Of a DNA stretch of 64,000 nt, positions 33,322-43,881 are shown in pieces. The first letter of the stretch is position 1. Each line of letters starts with the position of its first letter. The notes under the pieces are model-generated. The model had not been told where the DNA came from, did not search any database, and saw nothing but the letters and a program-made list of their open reading frames with translations. Made by a program: the position numbers and the translations under genes. Source of the stretch: Piezodorus guildinii (Eukaryota; Arthropoda; Insecta; Hemiptera; Pentatomidae); the NCBI GenBank assembly GCA_023052935.1, contig CM041293.1, positions 174,459,600 through 174,523,599 on the forward strand, given 5' to 3'.

Positions 33322-34165
33322 TATATATAGTAAGGGGAAGTATTGCGATCGTGAAAATTTTCGAATTCCAGTTTTCAACGAAAATACACGTTTTAGGGTT
33401 CCCTGAGTCCAAATAACCAAGTCCCGCTAAAAGGTCTGTGTGTGTGTGGTAACTCCCGGGCGGAAACGGTAAGTCCTATGAAACTGAAACTTCATATTTA
33501 GGACAAATGTACGCTCGAGACGTGACAAATTTTTTTTCATCGAAATGAGCTTACCAGAAGAGGCACTCGAACGGTTTCGACGATTTTGATTAAACTCGCT
33601 ATATCGATGTAAAATTTAATGGACTTTAATATAGTATAGGTTTTATTCTGATTAAAATGGTCTGACAGGGCTTAAATGCCGATATTTTAAATTTTCTTTT
33701 TCTAAAGTACCTTTAATTTTGTAGATTCAATAAAAATAACTATATTATCTTGTTAACTCTGATGAAAAACATGTAAATATATAAATTGAATAAATTCGAT
33801 ACCCAACTAAAGGAGAAAACAGAAAAAATATATTTTTTATGCAATTTTTCGTTTTTGAACATTAGAGCAGTAATATACATGTATGATATACCGTTGGAAA
33901 GCTAAAGATTTTAGAAAAAATATTATCTCATACACAAGCTTTATAAGTTATAGAGATTGATGAAATGATCATAAAACTAACTGATTATTTTAGATAATAA
34001 TATAATAGATTTTTTAATAAAACACATGTTTCTATATAAATTCAATTTAATTAATTCCTTAATAGTTTCACGTATGTTTATCTCTAACTGTAATTGAAAA
34101 TTCTTTCATTGAATTTAAAATTGGAGGTAAGTGAAAGTCGTGTGTTGCCCGCACCAGATTTTTTA
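33322..34165 (+). mobile_element. Rep-A element, near full length
   Basis: Best plus-strand reference copy. Begins TATATAGTAAGGGGAAGTAT and ends GTCGTGTGTTGCCCGCACCA plus a T-run. Its leftmost TTTCACTTAC lies at 32,437-32,446, beyond the inserted mariner. Confidence 0.85.
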
Positions 34166-34775
34166 TATCTTTGTAAACTGCATTATTAAAGGTTAACATT
34201 AAAATTCCAATAATTTTAGACATTTATCGTTACGAATATCTTCTTGGGAGTACCTTTTTTTATCAGTTGGAGTCTACTTTTAAGGTTAATTTATGGTTTT
34301 AAAAAAAGAAACAATTAAGCAGAATTATTGGTTAGGAAACACCTTTTGCTTGAGCGTTTGTATATCCGATGTTGATAGATCACATTGTTCCTTGTCAGAG
34401 CCTTAATAAAAGTAAGCCAATATGATCCTTCAGCTTTATTGTTATTTATATTTATTGTTTGTTTAAAATTTATTAGCCATATAATTAATATTTGAGCGAT
34501 TGGTTGACACGCTTACCCGGAAAGTTTGAATGTTATCTGCACATCGATTCCCTTTGATGTCTTCGCTATCTTCGTCTAAGTCCAGAGGTCAAATACCTTG
34601 CATAAGATTTTAAAATGTTCATTATATGTTTCCTTAAAAAAATAGTGCGCTCACCACACAACTTTCATACACATGAAGAAATCAATTATGAAAGCTCACA
34701 TTTATTCTGTTTTCAAATATGTCTTTTCGATCAAATAATATCGCAATACAAATTAATATTACTGATAATTACATC
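34166..34775. other. Non-coding, nothing recognised
   Basis: AT-rich DNA between repeats without ORFs or known repeat families. Confidence 0.3.
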
Positions 34776-34777
34776 AC

Positions 34778-34917
34778 AGTCACCTGTAGTGTAGTGGCTA
34801 GCAAAGCAGCCATCTATACTTAAGTTCGCGGGTTCAAACCCGGCAGATGGCCCAATAATTTTTTTAATGGGGTAAAATTCCATGGTTATGCCTTCCTTCG
34901 AAGAGGATAATAGTTAA
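34778..34917 (+). mobile_element. SINE-1 head, plus orientation
   Basis: Best preserved tRNA-like head of the family: CACCTGTAGTGTAGTGGCTA (A box) and CGGGTTCAAACCCGGC (B box). The body is truncated after TATGCCTTCCTTCGAAGAGG. Confidence 0.7.
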
Positions 34918-34918
34918 T

Positions 34919-35870
34919 TTCACTTACCTACATATGAAATATATAGTAAGGGAAAGTATTGCGATCGTGAAAATTTTCGAATTCCAGTTTTCGACGGAAA
35001 TACACGTTTTAGGGTCCCCTGTAACCAAATGACCAAGCCCCGCAAACAGTTCTGTATGTTTGTGGTAAGTACAGCGCGAAAACGAAAAGACCTATAAAAC
35101 TCAAAATACATAATTAAGATGTATATACGCCCGAGATGTTACAGCAACTTTTTCATCAAAATCAGCTAACCAGAAGAGCCACTTTATACCATGCGTTTTG
35201 CACCTTTTTACAATTTAATCAAAAACTCGAACTCGCTATATAGATGTAAAATATAATGAGCTAATATTATGTAGGTTTCCTTCTGATTGAAATAGTCTGA
35301 TAGGGTTTAAATGCCGATATTTTAAATTACCTTCTTTAATCATGTATCTTTAATTTTGTCGATATAAAAAAATAAGGCACATCGTCTTTATACAATTTAT
35401 AAATAACGGCTAAATATGCAAGTTGAGCGAATTTGATAAACAAGTTATCAACAATAAAAACGATTTTGATTTTTTTAAACATTAAAACAGAAATATAGAT
35501 GTATAGTATACATAAAAGCTATATATATGTGGAAAGCTTCCACTCGCCTGCCAGAGGCCCTGATGATGACCAACAATGGGGGTCGAAACGTTGGCAAACG
35601 ATAAACTAGTTGAAAATATTCAGTTGTTTCATTTAATGACCGCCACCCGGAATAATTCGTTCCAGTAATTCTCAACGGACAACTAATTATATCCACAATG
35701 AAAAAAATACTATCATATACACAAAATTCTAGAAGTTGACGGGAAAAGCCGATAAAATAAACTAATTCTTGTAGATAATAATATAATTTATTACTTAATA
35801 AAACACATGTTTCTATTCAAACTTAATTTAGTTACTTCTTTAACTTTTTATTTTAATCTCTAAATTTATT
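34919..35870 (+). mobile_element. Rep-A element, mosaic
   Basis: Starts TTTCACTTACCTACATATGA and continues to about 35,510. It is interrupted by a ~180 bp insert with a hammerhead-like core and resumes at about 35,698 with ATACTATCATATACACAAAA. Confidence 0.75.
35511..35698 (+). ncRNA. Hammerhead-ribozyme-like insert (probably inactive)
   Basis: The core CTGATGA at 35,560-35,566 is followed by a GACC/GGTC stem (35,568-35,571 with 35,581-35,584) and GAAAC at 35,585-35,589. CGTT/AACG can then form a short third stem with a 4-nt loop. This is the order of a hammerhead, as found in Penelope-like elements and retrozymes. Two deviations: one extra T before stem II, and the U expected after the third stem is replaced by A. 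Stem I is not evident. Confidence 0.4.
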
Positions 35871-35877
35871 TAAAACA

Positions 35878-36382
35878 TCTGGTGCGCGAAACACACAACT
35901 TTCACTTACCTCCGTTATTTATATCAATTTAAGAATTTTTAAACAAATTTAGAAACGAAATGAATAGTTAAAGAATTATTTGTTTGTTTATTCGTTTAAC
36001 GTCACTTTATGCTCCTGTGGTTAATCGGACGATGCTACTGTGGGAGTTCTAAATGTTGCCTATCCACGTTTTATTAGGATAGGGATCTTTTACGAGTACC
36101 TGACATCGCACAGGCTCGGGACTACCTTTTAACGTCCCCTCCGAAGGACGGCATAACTAAGAATTTTTTACTCTCATTAAAAAATCCTAGAGCCACCCGC
36201 AGGTCAAAGAATTATTTATATTAGATTTTAATAGAAACATGTGTTTTATTAAATAATCTATTCTCTTACTATTTACGACAATCAGTTTGTTTTATCGACA
36301 TTTCATCACTCTTCGTTAACTTTTAAAATAGCATGTGTCAGATGATTTTTTTTCTAAAATCTTAAGCATTCCAACGGTGTAT
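35878..36382 (-). mobile_element. Rep-A end fragment split by a SINE
   Basis: Plus reads ATCTGGTGCGCGAAACACAC (family terminal block, minus orientation). It continues after the SINE with TAGAAACATGTGTTTTATTA and AAAATCTTAAGCATTCCAAC. Confidence 0.65.
35979..36206 (-). mobile_element. SINE-1 copy, 5' truncated
   Basis: Tail and body intact (GAGTACCTGACATCGCACAG), with the tRNA-like head missing after CCACCCGCAGG. Flanked by a clear target duplication AAAGAATTATTT, showing retrotransposition into the Rep-A fragment. Confidence 0.75.
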
Positions 36383-37330
36383 GGGCCATTCTGGTAGACA
36401 TTCATAAGTTCCAATAAATGATTTTTTCTTGTATGAAAAATTTGAATAAATGTCCGAAAAATCATTGGCTCACCCTGTCCAAATAAGACTTTGCCAAATT
36501 CAACGTGGTACCCAGTCAAGGTGCTGGAAAGATTTTACTGGTTTGGTCCATTTCGTTCATACATACATTCTGTAGTTTCAGAATACAGAATTGCAGGCTT
36601 AGAAAACGGTTATATCCGTTTCAAATAAATAACACTGAAATGTCCAAGGGATTTTGCGTAATTGGCGCACCCTAAACGGTTTTTGGCGCCGTGATCTCCC
36701 TTCAAGCCATAAAAAGGCGGTAAAAGGCTCGCAAAAGCCGTTACACCTTCAGAAAGCCGACCAAGAGGTTTGTAACGGCCTTCTGTATCTTCCACGGTGG
36801 CAGTGAGGGAAGACGTACATAGTGAGTGAGAGTATTTTTATAGGCCGTCATTGTCGCACCCACTTTACCTCTGCTAGTTATTTTTAATTGATTAGATTTC
36901 TATTTTTCCGTGATAGGGTTCAACTTACTGAGTAGATTGATGAACTTCTTTATTTTGATACTTTGTTTTGTATTGAAAACTTTTTGGAAAACCTTCGATT
37001 CGTCATTGACGCACCCGTCATTAGCGCACTCCACAGTAAGGTGCGCCAATGATGAAACGGATGTTTAGTTGTTTTTTTTTTTCCTTTGAACCTACTGCTC
37101 TGGAATGAAGAAATATTCTGGTTCACACTTTATCGTACTCAATCGAGTGCTGATCGTATATAGAAGCGAATTTTTAAATATATTTAAAAGATGAAAGAGG
37201 CGAGGACTGTCTTAACCCTTTTAGACGTTCAAAAACCTTCGGGAGATCATTCCAAAATCATTGGCTCACCGACTCATCATTGGCTCACCACTAGATCGTC
37301 ATTAGCTAACTTTCTGATTTCTGGAATAAT
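36383..37330. repeat. Array of a ~13-bp TCATTGGCKCACC motif
   Basis: Variants occur at about 36,460, 36,660, 36,850, 37,003, 37,018, 37,045 (inverted), 37,258, 37,274 and 37,293. Between them lies a GC-richer core with GTAATTGGCGCACCC and repeated AAAAGGC. No ORF of note. It may be subterminal repeats of a DNA transposon or a transcription-factor cluster. Confidence 0.5.
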
Positions 37331-37439
37331 AATATTTTAATTAATTAATTAATTATGGAATTAATTATTTTTATAATTACACCGAATCAAGCTCTGCTGA
37401 GTGCTACACGCCCGATTGTTGAGAATGGCACATATTATA

Positions 37440-38067
37440 CACGTATATTACCGTTCTTAAATTCAAAAAATAAAAATTGTATTTAAAAAAATATTTTTTG
37501 CAGTTTTCTCCTTTAGTTGGATATCGAACTCGTTCAAGTTCTGTATGTACATGTTTTTTAGCAATTCCAATCACATAATATCGCCAATTTCATAAAATTT
37601 ACAAAATTAAAGATACTTTAGGAGAAGAAATTTTAAAATATCGGTATTTACGGCCTATCAGACTATTTCAATCAGAATACATCATATAAAAGCCCATTAA
37701 TTTTTACATCGATATAGCAAGTTTAATCAAAATCTATAGAGCCGTTTATGAAAAAATTGTAAAAAGGTGCAAAATGCATGGTATAAAGTGGTCCTTCTGG
37801 TAAATCGATTATGATGAAAACGTTGCTGTTACATCTCGGGTGTCTAGGTGTCTCAAATATGAAATTTTATTTTCATACACTTTTTCATTTTCGTGCTGAA
37901 CTTACCACAAACACACGGACACACAGAAACACACACAGACCATTTGGACTTGGTTATTTCGACTCAGGTGACCCTAAAACGTGTATTTCCGTTGAAAACT
38001 GGAATTCGAAAATTTTCACGATCGCAATACTTTACCATATATTTCATATATAGGTAAGTGAAAGTAA
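37440..38067 (-). mobile_element. Rep-A element, partial
   Basis: Plus reads TTTTGCAGTTTTCTCCTTTA through TCACGATCGCAATACTTTAC to TATATAGGTAAGTGAAAGTA. The terminal CTGGTGC block is missing. Confidence 0.75.
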
Positions 38068-38155
38068 AATATCCGATACACAAATTGAATATATAGTGAA
38101 TATAAAAGGAATAATGACGAATGGGGAAATAAATTATTACGGATTAACAATTTAA

Positions 38156-38156
38156 T

Positions 38157-38208
<52 letters not shown>

Positions 38209-38210
38209 AT
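38156..38210. repeat. (GATA)n microsatellite
   Basis: About 13 tandem GATA units directly following a short Rep-A remnant (GGATTAACAATTTAATATAG). Confidence 0.95.
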
Positions 38211-38214
38211 AACT

Positions 38215-38538
38215 GTTTTTTTTTGTTTTTTTATTTCAGCATATTACAACAAAAATTTAACATATAAAAATACATTAATAGAACTATGGTCTTTTAGACC
38301 GTCCAGTCCGGAGCCGACCTGTTCAATTTTATAATTTATATAACAGTAACTATATCCATATATGATACACTACACAATAACAGTAAAATAATCTCACTCA
38401 CTGATTCAACTATTTCATTAACAGGCTCAAAACAACCAAACAATAACAATAATAATAAACAATTACATATATAAATATATTACAATTTTTAAATATAGTT
38501 AAACTCTTTTATAAGTTTATATCTGTAGGGCCATGCTA
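38215..38538 (-). mobile_element. Outer LINE 3' end
   Basis: 3' part of the LINE whose C-terminal domain is at 39,698-40,500. After the 11-bp duplication the minus strand reads a short in-frame tail (RYKLIKEFNYI, stop), a 3' UTR and an A-rich end at 38,215-38,240. Separated from the rest by the nested LINE. Confidence 0.65.
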
Positions 38539-39697
38539 CATACATACATACATCCTTGGCGCTACAGCCCCGTTCGGGCCCTGGCCTCCAGAAGAAACCT
38601 TCCTCACTCTTCTCTATTCCTGACCATCGTCCACCAGCCTAACGCTCCCAGCTGCGCTGCATCCTTTCCAACCTGGTCCAACCATCTCATTCGGGGTCTC
38701 CCTCTCTTCCTTTTGCCTACCGGCGCATAGCTTATTATTCTCTTGGGGATACAATCATCTGCCATCCTTTGAACGTGGCCAGCCCAACGAAGCCTGCTTA
38801 TCTTTATAAATCTCACCACTGGGACATCCTTATACTTTTCATAAAGCTCTCGATTGTGTCTTATTCTCCAAAGACCATTTTCGCATATAGGCCCATAAAT
38901 CCTTCTGTTTTCCTTAACACCCAGGATTCACAGCCATAAGTCAGTATGGGCCTAATCAGGGTTTTGTAGAGCGTGGCATTCGTTTCCTTATTAATTTCTT
39001 TAGTTTTAAATATTCTTGTTAGACCATAATAACCCCTCGTAGCAGCTAAAATTCTCTTCTCTATTTCTTTGGAGGAATTATTTTCGGCATCTACAAACGA
39101 CCCGAGGTATACAAATCCCTGAACTGTTTCAAATTTGTATCCTTGTATCTCAATACATGGTTCTCGTACCTTAGCCCCTGCAACCATATACTTGGTCTTG
39201 GATTCATTTATGACAAGTCCCATTGTCTTGGCAGATTGCTCTAAAGCTTTAAAAGCCTCTCTTATGCCCGATTCTGATCTACTGACTATATCTATGTCAT
39301 CTGCATAAGCTAGTAGCTGAACACTTTTATTAAAGATATGTCCGCCTGTTTGTATTTGAGAATCCCTTATCACTTTCTCCAGAGCTATGTTGAATAGTAG
39401 GCATGCCAGGGCGTCTCCTTGCTTCAGTCCATTCCATGTTTGTATGGGGTCTGACAGGTTGGATTGGATCCTAATTATACATTTAGTGTTGGAGATGGCT
39501 ACTCTCACCATACGGACCAATTTGGGCGGTATATTCATCTCTCTCATAGCTTTATAAAGCATCTCTCTATTTATGGAGTCATACGCAGCTTCAAAGTCCA
39601 CAAATAAATGGTGCGTTGTAATTCCGAATTCTAATGTCTTTTCCAGGATTAGTCTTAGCGTGAAGATCTGATCAGTGGTTGATTTACCTCGCATGAA
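38539..39697 (-). mobile_element. Nested, 5'-truncated LINE with (ATGT)n tail
   Basis: Flanked by the exact duplication GGGCCATGCTA at 38,528-38,538 and 39,698-39,708. Minus strand carries RT from GKSTTDQIFTLRLILEKT through FVDFEAAYDSINREML, NGLKQGDALACLLFNIALE and the catalytic AYADDIDIV to LIRPILTYGCESWVLRK. After one break comes LRWAGHVQRM and GKRKRGRPRMRWLDQV. Ends in an ATGT tandem tail. RTE-like or related group. Confidence 0.85.
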
Positions 39698-39988
39698 GGG
39701 CCATGCTATTTTACAATATTTATACACAGCCATCCAGTTCTGTCCATTAAGATAGTTTATTACTTCATCGGTGTTTAAATAATTCTTTCCGAAACACCTT
39801 ATTCTAATTTCAGATAAAATGGGACATGTGGCGAGGAAATGAAAGGTATTTTCTACTTCTTTTCTATTACAAAGCGAACACATCACATTGTTATTTGACC
39901 AAAATATATTATAGTTGAGGTATACCAATTCACATCTAACTTTAAATATCCTTTTTGTCCCATTAAAACTTAATTTGGTATAAAACAA
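38861..39988 (-). pseudogene. Chimeric LINE ORF (375 codons)
   Basis: One open frame crosses two different retrotransposons. Residues 1 to about 98 are the outer LINE's C-terminal zinc-binding region, with MCSLCNRKEVENTFHFLATC. From about residue 99 on it is the nested LINE's RT. The fusion arose by insertion and is not a functional protein. Confidence 0.8.
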
Positions 39989-40500
39989 ATATTGCGTCCC
40001 ATTATCATGATCTAAGTTTTTATATACAAATTTTTTCTCTGAGACTATAGCCCTTTGTAAAAATTTTGATCTATAAATACCTACCTGTGATTGTCTAAAT
40101 TGCTGTAAGATTAGAGCCTAGTTATATATGTTTTCAAGTTGAATGTCTATTGAAATATTATCTTTTTCAGCCAGTTCTCTTACATCTGTAATCCAGAAAA
40201 TATTTTGTTTGATGACTTCCTCATTTATAAAATGTGGCAGTCTATTATTTGGTAGATTTTTAACTTTTAGAATGTAGTTATTTTGAATTTTTAAAGTTTC
40301 CACGAACATTTGGACTATTTTTGTTTCGATGTGCAGCAGGTATGACGATGTGGCTTGAGGCAGGCTAAATAATTAAAAAAAAAAAAAATTAATATAGTTA
40401 TATTATTTAATTGAAAATGAATGTACGCTTTATTAAAATCAACTTTAAATATTTTTTTAATTGATTTTAACATTCGAGGTAAGTGAAAGTCGTGTGTTGC
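39698..40500 (-). mobile_element. Outer LINE C-terminal region
   Basis: Holds the Cys-His motif CSLCNRKEVENTFHFLATC and, after frame breaks, upstream sequence with KNLPNNRLPHFINEEVIK. This Cys-x2-Cys...His...Cys layout is common after RT in R1/I-like and related LINEs. Right boundary approximate. Confidence 0.6.
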
Positions 40501-40605
40501 CCGCACCAGATTTTTTATTTAAATTTTAAATTTATTAAAAACATGATTTCAAGAAGTGAAATAATATAAGTGAAAGCCGTGTACTGCGCACCAAATTTTT
40601 CCTTA
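40400..40605 (+). mobile_element. Rep-A terminal fragments
   Basis: Ends with GTGAAAGTCGTGTGTTGCCC and CACCAGATTTTTT, then a second, more diverged end at 40,570 (GTGAAAGCCGTGTACTGCGC). Confidence 0.6.
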
Positions 40606-40919
40606 TTAGAATCATCCATCCATAATTGCAGATTCCACTAACTATTAGATCAAACTATGCAAGGTTTACTTTTTAGAATACGGTGACATCACGTATCCTC
40701 TAAGCTAGCTAACAAATCCGGTATTAGTTAGAACACACGAGATAAGAGGGATAAATATAAATAATAAAGATTGGTCATTTCAAGTATCAGGCTTTATTCA
40801 AGAGATGCTTTTCTACGAGGCAATAATTCTTCTGGCATGTGAGTAGTTAGAGTTCGGGTATGGGAGGCATTTAATTTAACGAAAATACAGTAAGGATTGT
40901 GGTCAGTAAAAGAAACCAT

Positions 40920-41030
40920 TAATTATAATAATAATTCTTTATTTTTCTGGGACAAGCCCCTTCAGAATAATATAACAGGGAATAAACAGAGGCCTTAGGA
41001 CTAGAGTATTAGATTAAAAAAATTTTAAAG
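40920..41030 (-). mobile_element. LINE 3' tail fragment
   Basis: ATTCTTTATTTTTCTGGGAC and AAGCCCCTTCAGAATAATAT match, in reverse, the tail of the LINE at 3345-4180. Confidence 0.45.
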
Positions 41031-41133
41031 AAGAGAATTAAACTAATAACATAAAAATCTGGTGCGCGCAACACACGACTTTCACTTACCTCTGTTATTA
41101 ATATCAATTCAAAAGAATTTAGAAACGAAAATA

Positions 41134-42036
41134 TTGGGTTGTGTTACATGAAATGTCCGTTTTCAAGGTTAAGGATTTTTATTAAAAATACGATATGAAA
41201 ACAAGATAATTTTATTCGAAGTATTTACCTTCTTTTTCTACACATTTTTCCCAACGTGACACCAACTTTTTCATCACCGAACTGAAAAACTCTGAGCTTT
41301 GAAGTGAAACAAAATCTGAAAACTCAATTTTCACTTGATCATCATTTTCAAAAACTTTTTCTTTGACTAAGTTGTCTAAATTCCTGAACATATGGTAATC
41401 TGTTGGAGACAAGTCGGGAGAATATAGTGGGTGCGGAAGAACTTCGTAGCCCAGTTCTTTCAATTTTTGCACGGTATGTTTTGAAACATGGGGTCTTGCT
41501 GCCGCTCAGTGAGATCATGAGGTACCCATGTATCGAGCTTTTTTACTTTCCCAATACACTTTAAATGTCTGGAAACGGTAGATGTACTTGCATTTAGTTG
41601 TGCTGAGATTCCTTTAACTGTTTGGTAGGGGTTTCCTTCTACTGTATGTTTGAGGACATCGTTGTCTATTACGGACGGAGGTCTTCCTCGGGACAAGTTT
41701 TCCAAGTCGGTATCCCCAGCTGAATACTTTGCAAACCAACGGCGAATGTTCCGTTCATTAACACTCCCTTCCCCAAACGCCTTGTAAATATTTCTAGCGG
41801 CCTCAGCTGCTGACTGGCCGGGTTTAAACTCGTACAAAAATATTATTCGAAAATCGCGCGTTTCCATGTTCGTATTTGGAGGTATACTAAAAACTGGGTA
41901 ATTGAGTGGGAAGCTGTTTTTTATACGGAGGTATGTTTAAATATGTAAACATTTCTAAGAAAAAAACAGAGATCTGCAAAACCCTTTATGTATTTCTGAA
42001 ACTATAAAAACGGACATTTCATGTGAAACAACCCAA
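41134..42036 (-). mobile_element. Mariner element 2, deletion derivative
   Basis: Inverted ends TTGGGTTGTGTTACATGAAA and TTGGGTTGTTTCACATGAAA; TA on the left, TG on the right. Interior encodes a broken transposase. A different mariner lineage from element 1, since the internal TIR sequence and protein differ. Confidence 0.85.
41212..41867 (-). pseudogene. Mariner transposase, internally deleted
   Basis: N-terminal METRDFRIIFLYEFKPGQSA, helix-turn-helix NERNIRRWFAKYSAGD and the linker motif WVPHDLTE are intact up to about 41,460. The frame then shifts and reaches only the end of the catalytic core: LGYEVLPHPLYSPDLSPTDY (third Asp) to KLVSRWEKCVEKEGKYFE. The first two catalytic Asp regions are deleted. 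Confidence 0.88.
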
Positions 42037-42789
42037 TGAATTGTTAAAGAATTATTTACATTTGATTTTTATAGAAAGAGCTATTTTATTAAATAATATG
42101 TCATAATATTATATATGAAATTCAGTAAGTTTTTTTTTTTTTTTTTTTCAACACTCCGTGTTAAAACTACTTGGAGCGTCCAGCGATGACAGCGCCATAC
42201 AGTGACCAAACGATGAAACAATTGCATTAAAATATTTTTTCAGTTTTCTCCTTTAGTTGGGTATCGAATTCATTCAATTTATATATTTACTAGTTTTTTA
42301 TCAATTGGTAACAAGATAATATAGTTATTTTTATAGAATCAACAAAATTAAAGGTACTTTAGAGAAAGAAAATATCGGCATTTAAGCCATGTCAGACCAT
42401 TTTAATCAGGATGAAATCTTGAAACCTTAAATAGCCCAATAAATATTACATCGATACAGCGAGTTTAATCAAAATCGTCGGAACCGTTTTCGAGAAAATC
42501 GTAAAAACGTGCTATAAAGTCGGACTTCGGGGCAGCCGATTTTAGTGAAAATGTTGCTGTAACATCTCAGGCGTATAGTAGTCTTAAATATAAAATTTCA
42601 GTTTCATAGGACTTTTCGTTTCCGCTCGGGAGTTACCACACACGGACACACACACAAATCTTTTTGAGGGACTTGGTTATTTGGACTCAGGGGACCCTAA
42701 AACGTGTATTTCCGCTGAAAACTGGAATTCGAAAAATTTCACGATCGCAATACTTTCCCTTACTATATATAGTAAGTGAAAGCAAAATT

Positions 42790-43390
42790 TGAAATTAATT
42801 AATGATGATTTTTTATCTGATTCTTATTAGTCAAAGGCATGAAAAAACAATATAATCATGATTCTTAGGCAAAAAGCCAATTTTCAGTGGAAGAAAGAAA
42901 ACCGAAATACGTATTTTTTTAACCTTTTTGAAAAGTGCCAATCGTCTGTTATTTTCAAAAAATGTCTTGTTATACTCCTCTATACCCAGGATTTTTTTTC
43001 TCGAATTTTTTGAATTGTTGGAACAATATAAAATAAAAACTTATTTTAATTCTAAAATCTTGCAACTAACTTATATTTCTTATTATATTTGAAAAATGTG
43101 TAAACAATTATTTCTCACCAAAGACTCAGAATTACATTACTTATAAAACATTTTCAATCATTTTACTAAAAAATGATTGGATAAATAAAAGCTATGTTTT
43201 AGCCACTATATATCATTTCTTCTAAGGTCTCGCTTGTTCAGGTATTCTCTTTGGCTTTCTTTAGGGAGGATGTAATTTCAGTTTAAAAAATTATTTTTCT
43301 TGCATTTTTCGATAATCTAATCTAAAAACTAAAAAATTCTTAAAACGCAAAATTTAAGTGAAAAGATCAGTTTCAATTTTTTTACTTTCA
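42790..43390. other. Non-coding, nothing recognised
   Basis: AT-rich interval between Rep-A copies. No ORF, repeat family member or RNA signature seen. Confidence 0.3.
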
Positions 43391-43397
43391 CTTACTG

Positions 43398-43881
43398 TAT
43401 ATCATCATCATCATCATCATCATAATCATTCCCCCTTCAACCGCTGTTCGGTGTGAGGGTCCTGCTTATAGAGTCTGGTCCAGTTGTCTCTCTCCTGCAC
43501 CAACTCTGCTCTCCTGTCCCAATTTATTCTGCGTTTCCTGCATGCTTCTTTTACACTATCCTCCCAGGAGATGCGCGGCCTACCTCTGGGTCTTTTTCCT
43601 TCTGTGCGGGTCTCGTAGGTCTTCCTGACGCTTCTGTCTGGATCCATCCTAAGAAGATGTCCAAACCACCTCAGTTTTTGCTCCTCCAGTATGGTCTCTG
43701 CCGGTTTGACATCGAGATTAGCCCGTATGGTGGCGTTCCTTATTCTATCTCTTCTTGTTTTTCTCTCTATTTTTCGTAGATACCTCATTTCCATCGCTTG
43801 TATCTGACTCCTGTGTTTTGTGCTGAGGGTCCACGATTCTGAGGAGTACGATAGAATAGGGAGGAATGTCGATTTATAGAC
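43398..43881 (-). mobile_element. LINE C-terminal fragment with (ATG)n tail
   Basis: Minus strand encodes STFLPILSYSSESWTL, EMRYLRKIERKTRRDRIRN, LRWFGHLLRM and GKRPRGRPRISWEDSV, an RTE-like RT C-terminus. It ends in an (ATG)n tail at 43,400-43,425. Both edges are Rep-A palindrome sequence (CTTACTGTATAT and ACTATATATAGTAAG), so it inserted into that site. Confidence 0.8.

Larger units (their letters stand above)
41055..42785 (-). mobile_element. Rep-A element split by mariner 2
   Basis: Terminal block ATCTGGTGCGCGCAACACAC at 41,058, then the mariner, then continuation from 42,037 to CAATACTTTCCCTTACTATA. The sequence on the two sides is collinear with other copies. Confidence 0.8.

Noticed and set aside
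36610..36795. A 61-codon minus-strand gene
   Set aside because: Short, overlaps the 13-bp motif array, and has no signal peptide, domain or splice support.
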